Source: Brucella anthropi ATCC 49188 (lineage in GTDB: Bacteria > Pseudomonadota > Alphaproteobacteria > Rhizobiales > Rhizobiaceae). From it: 64,000 nucleotides of DNA. Location: positions 1,266,001 through 1,330,000 of the forward strand of contig NC_009668.1 of the NCBI RefSeq assembly GCF_000017405.1, in the 5' to 3' direction. Within the stretch, counting starts at the first letter, position 1. Every line of letters begins with the position of its first letter. Shown piece by piece: positions 57,114 through 64,000 of this stretch. Position numbers and translations under genes: made by a program. Below the pieces are notes generated by a model, which did not search any database, had not been told where the DNA came from, and saw only the letters and a list, made by a program, of their open reading frames with translations.

Positions 57114-58057
57114 GCGGTCTCACCATCCTGACCAACCGTCCGTGGATATGGTCGTTCATCGCCACTGCCGTCGTCTGGATCATCACCATCCTCTTTACCG
57201 GCGGCGCTGGCGCGCACGGGCTCTCCCACGCAGCTTTCACTTTCGCGTCCTTTTCGGTGATTGTCGGCCTCGGCCAGATGTTCGTCATCACGCTCGGACC
57301 CGGCAATATCGATCTGTCGGTCCCGGCCAATATGACGCTCGCCGCAACACTGGCGCTCAAGCTCATGGATACGCAGGACGGCATGGTGCTTGCGGGGCTT
57401 GGTGTTGCCATTCTGGTTGGTGTTGCCATTGGCATCTGCAATTATACACTGATCAAGCTTCTGCGCATTCCGCCCATCATCGCCACCTTGTCGATGAGCT
57501 TCCTGATCCAGTCCACCGCCATCTGGAGCAATCGCGGCCTGCGCGTGAAACCGCCGGAAAGCCTAGCGCAGTTCACGACATCCTCCACGCTTGGCGTTCC
57601 CAATGTCGCCCTCGTGGCGCTGATCCTGTCAGTCATTGGCTGGGTACTGTTGAAGAAGAGCATCTATGGACGCTGGATTTCGGCAATTGGCCAGAATCCT
57701 TTCGCTGCGCGCATGGCGGGCGTTCCGGTCGATGGCACCCGCTTCATCACCTATCTGCTCTGTGCAGTGCTCGCTTCGCTATGCGGCTTCCTGCTTGCCT
57801 GCTTCTCGGGAGGCGCAGCGCTGAACATGGGCGCGGAATATCTTTTGATGTCGATTGCCGTCGTCATCATCGGCGGCACGGCGGTTGCAGGTGGTGATTC
57901 CAACATCCCTGGTATTTGGGGTGCCGCCCTCTTCATGTTCCTCATAGTTTCGATGCTCAACACCTACGGCTTCGGCGCCGGTGTCCGTCTTGTCCTGACT
58001 GGCCTCACCATCATTGCGGTGATCGTCCTCGCCAGTGGTCGACGCGCCGAGCGCTAA
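57110..58057 (+). CDS. Sugar ABC transporter permease (RbsC-type), second copy
   Basis: The 315-residue BPD_transp_2 permease has the block TLGPGNIDLSVPANMTLAA and the later GGTAVAGGDSNIPGIWGAALF, matching RbsC. It is the partner of the permease just upstream. It ends 20 bp before the lactonase gene. Confidence 0.92.
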   Translation: MSGLTILTNRPWIWSFIATAVVWIITILFTGGAGAHGLSHAAFTFASFSVIVGLGQMFVITLGPGNIDLSVPANMTLAATLALKLMDTQDGMVLAGLGVAILVGVAIGICNYTLIKLLRIPPIIATLSMSFLIQSTAIWSNRGLRVKPPESLAQFTTSSTLGVPNVALVALILSVIGWVLLKKSIYGRWISAIGQNPFAARMAGVPVDGTRFITYLLCAVLASLCGFLLACFSGGAALNMGAEYLLMSIAVVIIGGTAVAGGDSNIPGIWGAALFMFLIVSMLNTYGFGAGVRLVLTGLTIIAVIVLASGRRAER

Positions 58058-58077
58058 TTATCTTCGGAGTATCTCCC

Positions 58078-58998
58078 TTGTCTCAGACTGTTTCGATTTA
58101 CGAAATCCACGACGAACGCTTCAAGCAGATGATCGTGCCGAGCGCCGATCTGGACGAACTTTATAGCGGCTGCCGCTGGGCGGAAGGCCCGGTGTGGTTC
58201 GGTGACCAGAACTGCCTTTTGTGGAGTGACATTCCGAACCAGCGCATCCTGCGCTGGGTCCCAGATGGCGGCGTTTCAGTGTTCCGCCAGCCCTCCAATT
58301 TCTCCAACGGCAACACCCGTGATCGTGAAGGACGCCTCGTCACCTGCGAGCATGGCGGTCGCCGCGTCACCCGCACGGAACCAGATGGCAGCATCACTGT
58401 GCTGGCGGACAGCTATCAGGGCAAGAAGCTCAATGCGCCTAACGACGTCATCGTGCGCTCGGATGGAACAATCTGGTTCACCGATCCCACCTACGGCATC
58501 ATGGCCGATTACGAAGGCTACAAGGCTGAGCCGGAACAGCCGTCGCGCAATGTCTATCGCCTCGACCCGAAGACCGGCAACATCGATGCGGTCATAACTG
58601 ACTTCCACCAGCCGAATGGTCTCGCCTTTTCACCGGACGAAACAAAACTCTACGTCGCCGACAGCGCCTATAGCCACAATGAGGATGCGCCCCGTCACAT
58701 CCGCGTCTTCGACGTTGTGGATGGCGGTAAGCGCCTGACGGGCGGCACGGTTTTCTGCACCATCGACATGGGCCTGCCGGATGGCTTTCGTTTCGATACG
58801 GACGGGAACTTGTGGACCAGTGCTGGTGATGGTGTGCACTGCTTTTCGCCGGAAGGGGCGCTTCTCGGCAAGATCAGGACGCCGCAAACGGTCGCCAATG
58901 TGACTTTCGGCGGTCCACGCCGCAATCGGCTGTTCATCACAGCAACGAAGTCGCTTTATGCGGTCTATCTCACCGTCACCGGTGCCCAATATCCTTGA
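58078..58998 (+). CDS. SMP-30/gluconolactonase family lactonase
   Basis: The 306-residue six-bladed propeller protein has the metal ligands Glu in RWAEGPVW, Asn in APNDVIV and Asp in VADSAYS, the SMP-30 catalytic set. It hydrolyses a sugar lactone to the aldonic acid. The start is probably TTG 58078 (LSQTVSIYEI read as Met) with GGAG eight bases before it, as no ATG is suitable. As the last gene of the ABC operon it suggests that the importer brings in a sugar oxidised via a lactone, or the lactone itself. Confidence 0.88.
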   Translation: MSQTVSIYEIHDERFKQMIVPSADLDELYSGCRWAEGPVWFGDQNCLLWSDIPNQRILRWVPDGGVSVFRQPSNFSNGNTRDREGRLVTCEHGGRRVTRTEPDGSITVLADSYQGKKLNAPNDVIVRSDGTIWFTDPTYGIMADYEGYKAEPEQPSRNVYRLDPKTGNIDAVITDFHQPNGLAFSPDETKLYVADSAYSHNEDAPRHIRVFDVVDGGKRLTGGTVFCTIDMGLPDGFRFDTDGNLWTSAGDGVHCFSPEGALLGKIRTPQTVANVTFGGPRRNRLFITATKSLYAVYLTVTGAQYP

Positions 58999-59006
58999 TA
59001 AAACAA

Positions 59007-59042
59007 CGGCGGCTTTCCAAAACGAAAAGCCGCCGCTCTTTA
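59007..59042 (+). terminator. Terminator after the lactonase gene
   Basis: CGGCGGCTTT (59007-59016) pairs with AAAGCCGCCG (59026-59035), followed by CTCTTTA. It closes the sugar importer operon. Confidence 0.88.
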
Positions 59043-59489
59043 TAAGTATAATAATTCATTGAAAAAACTGCATTCGCCGCAAGTCGCATTCATGCGAACC
59101 TGCCAATAAGGTTTCTTTATTTAAAACGGATCTTCCCGGCCCAAAAACCGGAGCGACCCGCATATCAGAACCGTGAATGACGGAACAAATCAAAGAATGA
59201 TCTCTTCTGTCCTTCAGCCTGCACTCAGCAAGAAAGGCCGCAGCCTTACAAGTGAATGCATGCCCTGATGCGCTGAGGTTGTATAGCGCAACCGTCAACG
59301 CGATGGAAACAGTTTGTCAACAAAATCACTCACATTACTGTGAGTAAACTCTGAAAAAGCTACAACTTTTCATGATGTTACCCGAAATCATCAATCTTAA
59401 TATTAGTAATACCTATTTCATGATCCTATTTATTTCCCGTTTATTAGAAGTACCGCAGCAACCGAAACAATGACTTGCAGCCTGACCGA
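59043..59489. other. AT-rich intergenic region between convergent operons
   Basis: About 450 bases with no convincing gene. An 80-codon minus-strand frame at 59056-59298 has only a TTG start and no recognisable domain. ACTCACA (59328-59334) and TGTGAGT (59339-59345) form an inverted repeat, and 59360-59460 is markedly AT-rich. As both flanking genes point inward, a promoter here would serve something unseen. Confidence 0.45.
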
Positions 59490-60284
59490 TCATGCAGAAT
59501 GTCTGAGTTCCAACGGGCGCTGGCCCGGAGCACGATAGCGGATGTGACAGCCGCTGATGCCCTGATATTCGACGTCGACATCGACACCGAAGACTTCGGC
59601 GATGCGCTCTGCCCGCAACACCTCTCGCGGTGTGCCGAGCGCGACGAGATTGCCCTTGTCCATCACCGCGATTCGGTCGCAGAACATCGCGGCATGGTTC
59701 AGGTCATGCAAGGCGGCCACGACTGTCAGTTTTTGGCGGCTGACAAGATCAAGCAACCCGATCTGGTGCCCGATATCGAGATGATTGGTCGGTTCGTCCA
59801 GAAGCAAAATCCGCGGCTCCTGCGCCAGGGCGCGCGCTATATGCAGGCGCTGCCGCTCTCCGCCGGAAAGCGTGTGCCAATAGCGGTCAGCCAGATGGAC
59901 CATATCGACATTGACCAGCGCCTGGTCAACGATTGCATCGTCTTCCGCCGACCATGGCGACAGGGCCCCAAGATAGGGCGTTCGCCCGAGTTCGACCGCC
60001 TGACGCGCCGTAATGCGCTCGGTTGTTCCCGCCTGTTGCTCGACCAGCGCCAGTTGGCGCGCAATCTCGCGACGACTAAAACTGTCGATGGATGCACCGC
60101 AGAGGTTCACTTCGCCAACGCGGCATCTACGAACACCGGAAAGCAAAGACAGAAAGCTGGTCTTTCCCGAACCATTCGGCCCTATGATGCCAAGAAACTC
60201 ACCTTCCGCCACTTCCAGCGAAACATCGCGCAAGATTTCGACACTGCCCGTCGACCAGCCGATATTGCATGCTGAGAGGATCAT
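59490..60284 (-). CDS. ABC transporter ATPase, FecE/BtuD type (probable corrinoid importer)
   Basis: The 264-residue ATPase has Walker A GPNGSGKTS, signature LSGGERQRLHIARAL and Walker B ILLLDEPTNHLD, and switch histidine LHDLNHAAMF. The ATG at 60284 overlaps the permease stop (ATGA); the longer frame upstream is only a shadow of the permease. It completes a metal-chelate importer whose leader is a cobalamin riboswitch, which argues for vitamin B12 or a relative over an iron siderophore. Confidence 0.9.
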   Translation of the reverse strand: MILSACNIGWSTGSVEILRDVSLEVAEGEFLGIIGPNGSGKTSFLSLLSGVRRCRVGEVNLCGASIDSFSRREIARQLALVEQQAGTTERITARQAVELGRTPYLGALSPWSAEDDAIVDQALVNVDMVHLADRYWHTLSGGERQRLHIARALAQEPRILLLDEPTNHLDIGHQIGLLDLVSRQKLTVVAALHDLNHAAMFCDRIAVMDKGNLVALGTPREVLRAERIAEVFGVDVDVEYQGISGCHIRYRAPGQRPLELRHSA

Positions 60285-61336
60285 GACGACGCCCTCCTTT
60301 GTCCAAGCAACAGGGCGAAGGCCGGCGCACCGAACAACGCCGTGATAACCCCGATCGGCAGAACCTGACCCGGAATAATGATACGCGACAGAATATCCGC
60401 AACGATCATGAAGATTGCTCCGATAAGGGCCGCCGCGGGCAACAACCTGCCGTGCCGAACTCCGACCACCATTCGCGCCGCATGGGGAATGACGAGGCCT
60501 ATGAAGCCGACAGAGCCGACGATGGAAACCATGACCGCCGTCATCATGGCGCTGACGCCGATCAGCACCGCGTAGACGCGGCGCACCGGTATGCCGAGAG
60601 AAGCTGCGGATTCCGTTCCGAAGGTGAAGGCATCGAGCGCACGCGCATGCCACAGACAGATGGCAAGACCGATCAAACAGGCAGGCAAAGCGAGTGTTAC
60701 GTCCGGCCAGCGCACGCCGGAAAGGTTGCCAAGGAGCCAGAACATGATACCGCGCGCCTGTTCGGCATTTGCTGCTTTGGTGACGATGAATGACGTCAAC
60801 GCGTTGAAAAGCTGTGAACCGGCAATACCCGCCAGAATGATAGCGCTGCTGCCTCGCCCCGCCCGCAGCGCCAGCAGGGACACGAGACAGAAAGCAACAA
60901 TAGCGCCAATGAACGCACCCAGCGAGAGTGTCAGCACGCCAGCGCCGATGCCAAGAATGGCAACGGCGACGGCTCCAGTCGAAGCGCCGGCGGAAATGCC
61001 CAGAATGTAAGGATCGGCGAGCGAGTTTCGGAGCAGCGACTGCAGAATGACGCCGGATATTGCGAGAGACGCGCCGCAACATGCAGCGATAACCGCACGG
61101 CTGAGGCGATAGCTCCAGACAATCCCTTCATCGATGGGTTCGAGCGGATATCCGGCATTCCACACCCGATTGGCTACGGTTTTCGCAACCACATCGAGTG
61201 GTATCGCCGTTTCGCCTATCGCCGCTCCGAGCCAAAGGGCAAGAAGAAGCAGGACAAGCGAAAAGGCCAGGAAGAACACGCCGGAGCGGGTCCTTCCCTT
61301 CTGTTTGAAGCCTGTTGTCGCTACCCGCGCCGTCAC
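60281..61336 (-). CDS. FecCD/BtuC-family ABC permease (probable corrinoid importer)
   Basis: The 351-residue permease has about ten hydrophobic segments and FecCD blocks: RLSRAVIAACCGASLAISGVILQ, NSLADPYILGISAGAS and the cytoplasmic loop GLVIPHAARMVVG. It overlaps the binding-protein gene upstream and the ATPase gene downstream by four bases each, so the three are tightly coupled. Confidence 0.93.
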   Translation of the reverse strand: MTARVATTGFKQKGRTRSGVFFLAFSLVLLLLALWLGAAIGETAIPLDVVAKTVANRVWNAGYPLEPIDEGIVWSYRLSRAVIAACCGASLAISGVILQSLLRNSLADPYILGISAGASTGAVAVAILGIGAGVLTLSLGAFIGAIVAFCLVSLLALRAGRGSSAIILAGIAGSQLFNALTSFIVTKAANAEQARGIMFWLLGNLSGVRWPDVTLALPACLIGLAICLWHARALDAFTFGTESAASLGIPVRRVYAVLIGVSAMMTAVMVSIVGSVGFIGLVIPHAARMVVGVRHGRLLPAAALIGAIFMIVADILSRIIIPGQVLPIGVITALFGAPAFALLLGQRRASS

Positions 61337-62361
61337 TTGTTCAGGCCCGAGGCGGCGATATCGGCTGCAAGTGTTTCGATGCCTTCGATCACGCGAAGCG
61401 ACGTGCTCATCGACTGCGCATCCATGTCGAAGACATGCTTGCCCTTAACCGCAGGCATCAGCTTCGTGACCGCATCGTTCTCGAGAAACTGGTGCTTGAC
61501 GGCAATGTCGTCAGCCGGATAGCGGCGGCGATCCAGCTTTGCAGCCACGATCATCGAAGGGTTCGATTTCGCAATCGTTTCCCATCCGACCGTCGGCCAT
61601 TCTTCCTCGCTGTTGATCACATTCTTGATGCCGAGTGCCGAAAGAATATAGGCGGGTGCGCCGAACTTGCCTGCGACGTAAGGATCGGCATCGACCTGCG
61701 TGCTGGAGAACCAGACAACGGCAGACAGCTTGCCGCCAGCAGACCCAATTTTTTCGCGCGCGGCCGCTTCGCGCGCCTTCAGGTCGGCGACGAGTTTCTC
61801 GCCGCGATCCTGCACATTGAAGATTTCCGCCAGTTCGGTGATTTCCTGATAGACGATATCCATCTTGAAGGCTGCCGTACGAACACCGTCGCCACCGCCG
61901 GAATTGTCCTTGCCAACGCAATCGGAAGGCGATGTATAGGCCGGAATGCCCAGTTCCTCGAATTGTTCAGGCTTCGCAACAATGCCGGTCGGGCCGACAT
62001 GCCACTGAAAATCCGCCGTTACGATATCCGGCTTCTGCGCCAGAACGCTTTCGAAGCTCGGATCGTTATCGGCGAGCCGCTTTACCTTGGCATTCACCTC
62101 CTCAAAACCTTTGAGAACAGGCCCGAACCACACTGCCGTGCCGACGACCCTGTCGCTGAGACCAAGGCTGTAAAGAATTTCTGCGCTGCTCTGGCCGACC
62201 GCAACCGCGCGGCTCGGTGCCTGCTTGAAGGTAACGTCACGACCGCAATTTTTCAGCGTCAGCGGATATTGCGTTTCCGCTGCCTGTGCAGCCAAACCGC
62301 CTGCGAGAAATGCAACCGCACAGAGGGCGGCGCGAAACGGCATCTTGCCGAGAATATTCAT
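61333..62361 (-). CDS. Periplasmic binding protein of a FecBCD/BtuFCD-type importer
   Basis: The 342-residue protein has a signal peptide (AALCAVAFLAGGLAAQA, cleavage near residue 27) and the two-lobe Peripla_BP_2 fold with PSRAVAVGQSSAEILYSLGLSDRVVG. The two conserved glutamates used for docking to the permease are plausible but not certain by eye. The upstream cobalamin riboswitch suggests that the ligand is a corrinoid. A gene symbol is withheld because the ligand is inferred. Confidence 0.88.
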   Translation of the reverse strand: MNILGKMPFRAALCAVAFLAGGLAAQAAETQYPLTLKNCGRDVTFKQAPSRAVAVGQSSAEILYSLGLSDRVVGTAVWFGPVLKGFEEVNAKVKRLADNDPSFESVLAQKPDIVTADFQWHVGPTGIVAKPEQFEELGIPAYTSPSDCVGKDNSGGGDGVRTAAFKMDIVYQEITELAEIFNVQDRGEKLVADLKAREAAAREKIGSAGGKLSAVVWFSSTQVDADPYVAGKFGAPAYILSALGIKNVINSEEEWPTVGWETIAKSNPSMIVAAKLDRRRYPADDIAVKHQFLENDAVTKLMPAVKGKHVFDMDAQSMSTSLRVIEGIETLAADIAASGLNK

Positions 62362-62396
62362 GAAAGTCCCCGAAATGATGAGAAAAAGACGCCCTG

Positions 62397-62507
62397 TCAG
62401 CTGGCGGAAAAAATCCGATACGGAAGACGGACAGGCATATCCGGGGACATGTCGAAATCATGCGATGACGATGGAAGGATGCGTCCTGCGACGCGGAAAT
62501 CTGTCAT
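62397..62507 (-). CDS. Candidate 36-codon leader ORF between cobalamin riboswitch and importer
   Basis: ATG 62507 is preceded by AGGAG at six-base spacing, the best ribosome site in this leader. The 36-residue product starts MTDFRVAGRILPSSSHDF and ends RIFSAS. It has no signal peptide or known family. It lies between the riboswitch B12 box (62560-62575) and the binding-protein start (62361), so it could be a translated switch output or a leader that couples to the importer gene. It may be chance. Confidence 0.4.
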   Translation of the reverse strand: MTDFRVAGRILPSSSHDFDMSPDMPVRLPYRIFSAS

Positions 62508-62555
62508 AACCGGCTCCTGCTCCGGGCATCCCCGCCCGTGACAATGGACAACACT

Positions 62556-62760
62556 AAACGGCAGGTCTCCTGGCTCACGAATATCTGCTGTTCATCTGCC
62601 TTCCCGCGCTTCTCCGGCACAGTGGCATGACGCTTTCAACGTCACGAGGATGAACGGCAATCCGCTTACAGTTGCGGGGGCAGCCACGGTCTTGGCCCCT
62701 TTTCGGGTCGTCCTCACCGTGTTCCCTATTAATCCCCTTCGCTCTCGGTCGGGGAACCGT
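62556..62760 (-). ncRNA. Cobalamin (AdoCbl) riboswitch
   Basis: On the minus strand the conserved parts appear in order: GGTTCCCCGACCG at the 5' end, AATAGGGAACACGGTG, CTGCCCCCGCAACTGTAAGCGG, GCCACTG (62620-62626), CGGGAAGGC and the B12 box AGCCAGGAGACCTGCC (62560-62575). This is the classical cobalamin aptamer. It heads the FecBCD/BtuFCD-type importer operon and would switch it off when cobalamin is plentiful. Confidence 0.96.
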
Positions 62761-62943
62761 CGTTACACTATTACGTTGACCCGATGTCGCCGTCAAGCAG
62801 GTCTCGATGGCTATTTCCAACGCACGGTTTTCAAGCGATTCGAAAGCCCGTTATTTAAATTGCGGCCAAACTATCGTCGCATGCGCTGGCCTATTGAATT
62901 TGTTTTCGCTAATCTCCATGTAGTTTTCTCCCGCTAGAGGAGC

Positions 62944-62993
62944 GGGACTTTGGGGAGGTCCGCCGGGAGGCGGCATACATTCTATTTGGGAGG
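62944..62993 (+). promoter_or_regulatory. tctC leader with three GGGAGG motifs
   Basis: GGGGAGG (62952-62958), GGGAGG (62965-62970) and GGGAGG (62988-62993) lie in 42 bases before the tctC ATG. The last is its ribosome site. The first two lie in small hairpin loops or arms: GGAC/GTCC (62945-62961) and CCGCC/GGCGG (about 62960-62973). The motifs are complementary to the CCUCCUCCC RNA loops elsewhere in the window. Confidence 0.5.
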
Positions 62994-62997
62994 ACAT

Positions 62998-63948
62998 ATG
63001 CGTAGATTTATTCTGGCCCTGACGTCGGTAGCGGCGTTGGCTATGGCAGGCTCTGCTTCCGCAGAAGACTACAAGGTGCTGGCGCCTGCGGCTCCGGGCG
63101 GCGGCTGGGACCAGACGGCGCGCACGATGCAGAGCGCGCTTCAGGACGAAAAGATTTCCGGCAGCGTGCAGGTCATCAACGTTCCGGGCGCTGGTGGCAC
63201 TATCGGCCTTGCCCAGTTCGTGAACCAGAACAAGGGCGACCCGAGCCAACTCATCGTCGGTGGCTATGTCATGGTCGGCGCTATCCTGACCAACAAATCG
63301 CCGGTTACGCTCGACGCCATCACGCCGATTGCACGCCTCACCGGTGAATATGAAGCCATCGTCGTGCCTGCTTCTTCCGACATCCAGAACCTTGGCGACC
63401 TTGCGGCAAAGCTGAAGGCTGATCCAGGCTCCGTTTCGTGGGGCGGCGGTTCTGCGGGCGGCACCGATCACATCACCGCTGGCCTCTTTGCCAAGGCAGC
63501 AGGCGTCGACCCGACCAAGGTCAATTACATCGCCTTCTCGGGCGGCGGCGAAGCACTGGCAGCCATTCTCGGCAATCAGGTAACCGTCGGCATTTCCGGC
63601 TATGGCGAATTCGACGCCCAGATCAAAGCCGGTACGCTGCGCATCATTGGCATTTCGAGCGACGAGCGCGTGGAAGGCATCGACGCACCGACCTTCAAGG
63701 AAGGTGGCGTGGACGTTTCTATCCAGAACTGGCGCATGGTGGCCGCTGCTCCCGGCATCACTGCCGAACAGGAAGCTGCCATCAATGCCGATATCGAGAA
63801 AATGGTGAAGTCGGAATCCTGGCAGAAGGCTCTGAAAGACAAGGGCTGGGCGGATACTTATCTCGCCGGCCCGGCGTTTAAGGAGCAGCTTGCCAAGGAC
63901 GTCGCTGCGACTGAAACCATCCTCAAGGAAATCGGCCTCGTCAAATGA
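62998..63948 (+). CDS. tctC: Tripartite tricarboxylate transporter binding protein (TctC/Bug family)
   Basis: The 316-residue periplasmic protein has a signal peptide (FILALTSVAALAMAGSASA, cleavage at residue 22) and the TctC start APAAPGGGWDQTARTMQ, whose GGGWD block contacts the ligand carboxylate. The block VIIVPGAGGTIGLAQF-like (VINVPGAGG) follows. ATG 62998 has a strong GGGAGGA site. It overlaps the next gene, whose beginning suits TctB, by four bases. Citrate or another tricarboxylate is the likely ligand, but Bug proteins vary. Confidence 0.92.
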   Translation: MRRFILALTSVAALAMAGSASAEDYKVLAPAAPGGGWDQTARTMQSALQDEKISGSVQVINVPGAGGTIGLAQFVNQNKGDPSQLIVGGYVMVGAILTNKSPVTLDAITPIARLTGEYEAIVVPASSDIQNLGDLAAKLKADPGSVSWGGGSAGGTDHITAGLFAKAAGVDPTKVNYIAFSGGGEALAAILGNQVTVGISGYGEFDAQIKAGTLRIIGISSDERVEGIDAPTFKEGGVDVSIQNWRMVAAAPGITAEQEAAINADIEKMVKSESWQKALKDKGWADTYLAGPAFKEQLAKDVAATETILKEIGLVK

Positions 63949-64000
63949 CAGGAACAGAACCGCAGGAAAAGCGCCGCCCGGAAGGGGCGGCGCCAGATTT
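63945..64000 (+). CDS. tctB: Probable TctB small permease, N-terminal fragment cut by window edge
   Basis: ATG 63945 overlaps the tctC stop (ATGA), and 18 codons (MTGTEPQEKRRPEGAAPD) are seen before the window ends. The fragment is a hydrophilic tail with no domain. The assignment rests on the usual tctC-tctB-tctA order. Confidence 0.5.
   Translation, partial: MTGTEPQEKRRPEGAAPD

Noticed and set aside
59056..59298. An 80-codon minus-strand open frame in the gap after the lactonase terminator
   Set aside because: It starts only at TTG, lacks a good ribosome site and shows no domain. It may be a gene remnant, but this cannot be supported.

Overview
The window looks like part of the chromosome of an alphaproteobacterium of the Hyphomicrobiales, most likely Brucella/Ochrobactrum and probably its second, metabolism-rich replicon. 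This is inferred from gene content and style, not from a database match. The pointers are moderate-to-high GC, a BA14K-family protein, a DUF1127 gene followed by CCUCCUCCC hairpins, an Irr-type iron box, many RpiR/GntR-controlled ABC and TRAP uptake operons, and intergenic repeats of a kind common in that group. No rRNA, tRNA, prophage, transposase or CRISPR array was seen.

Layout. 1-2300: efeUOB iron uptake (efeB cut by the window edge) with an ICE/Irr-like palindrome upstream. 2400-3800: a sterol-desaturase-family membrane enzyme and a small membrane protein. 4080-9770: the glycine cleavage operon gcvT-gcvH-gcvP behind a tandem glycine riboswitch, flanked on both sides by CCUCCUCCC-loop small RNAs. 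One is a single copy; the other is a triple array behind a DUF1127 gene. 9.8-12.7 kb: MFS transporter, RidA, ferredoxin-reductase-like flavoprotein. 12.9-19.7 kb: creatininase, ABC importer, cytosine-deaminase-like hydrolase, FAD oxidoreductase and a RutR-like TetR regulator, headed by a palindrome that resembles a RutR box.

19.7-28.6 kb: RpiR regulator divergent from N-formylglutamate-amidohydrolase-like protein, TRAP transporter, glutamine-synthetase-like ligase, aldehyde dehydrogenase and iron alcohol dehydrogenase; this set fits a gamma-glutamylation route for an amino alcohol. 28.8-33.7 kb: BA14K protein, DMT exporter, glycine-betaine/choline-type ABC importer. 34.2-43.5 kb: two divergent operons with a sugar-type ABC importer, RpiR regulator, SDR, D-amino-acid aldolase/dehydratase-like PLP enzyme, RidA and M81 metallopeptidase-family protein. 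43.7-51.3 kb: a hexuronate/aldonate locus (TRAP transporter, zinc dehydrogenase, UxaA-family dehydratase, GntR, UxaB-like reductase).

51.3-59 kb: a soluble GAF histidine kinase and LuxR-type response regulator divergent from a ribose-type ABC importer and an SMP-30 lactonase, with a 16-bp perfect inverted repeat between them. 59.5-62.8 kb: an ABC importer of the BtuFCD/FecBCD type behind a cobalamin riboswitch, so probably for corrinoids, with a possible 36-codon ORF in its leader. 63-64 kb: start of a tctCBA tricarboxylate transporter operon.

Taken together the window is a string of substrate-uptake and catabolic modules, each with a local regulator. Three substrate-binding-protein genes are followed by hairpin terminators inside their operons, which would make binding protein exceed the other components. 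The most unusual signals are the small RNAs with anti-Shine-Dalgarno-like loops and the complementary GGGAGGAG loop downstream of the alcohol dehydrogenase.
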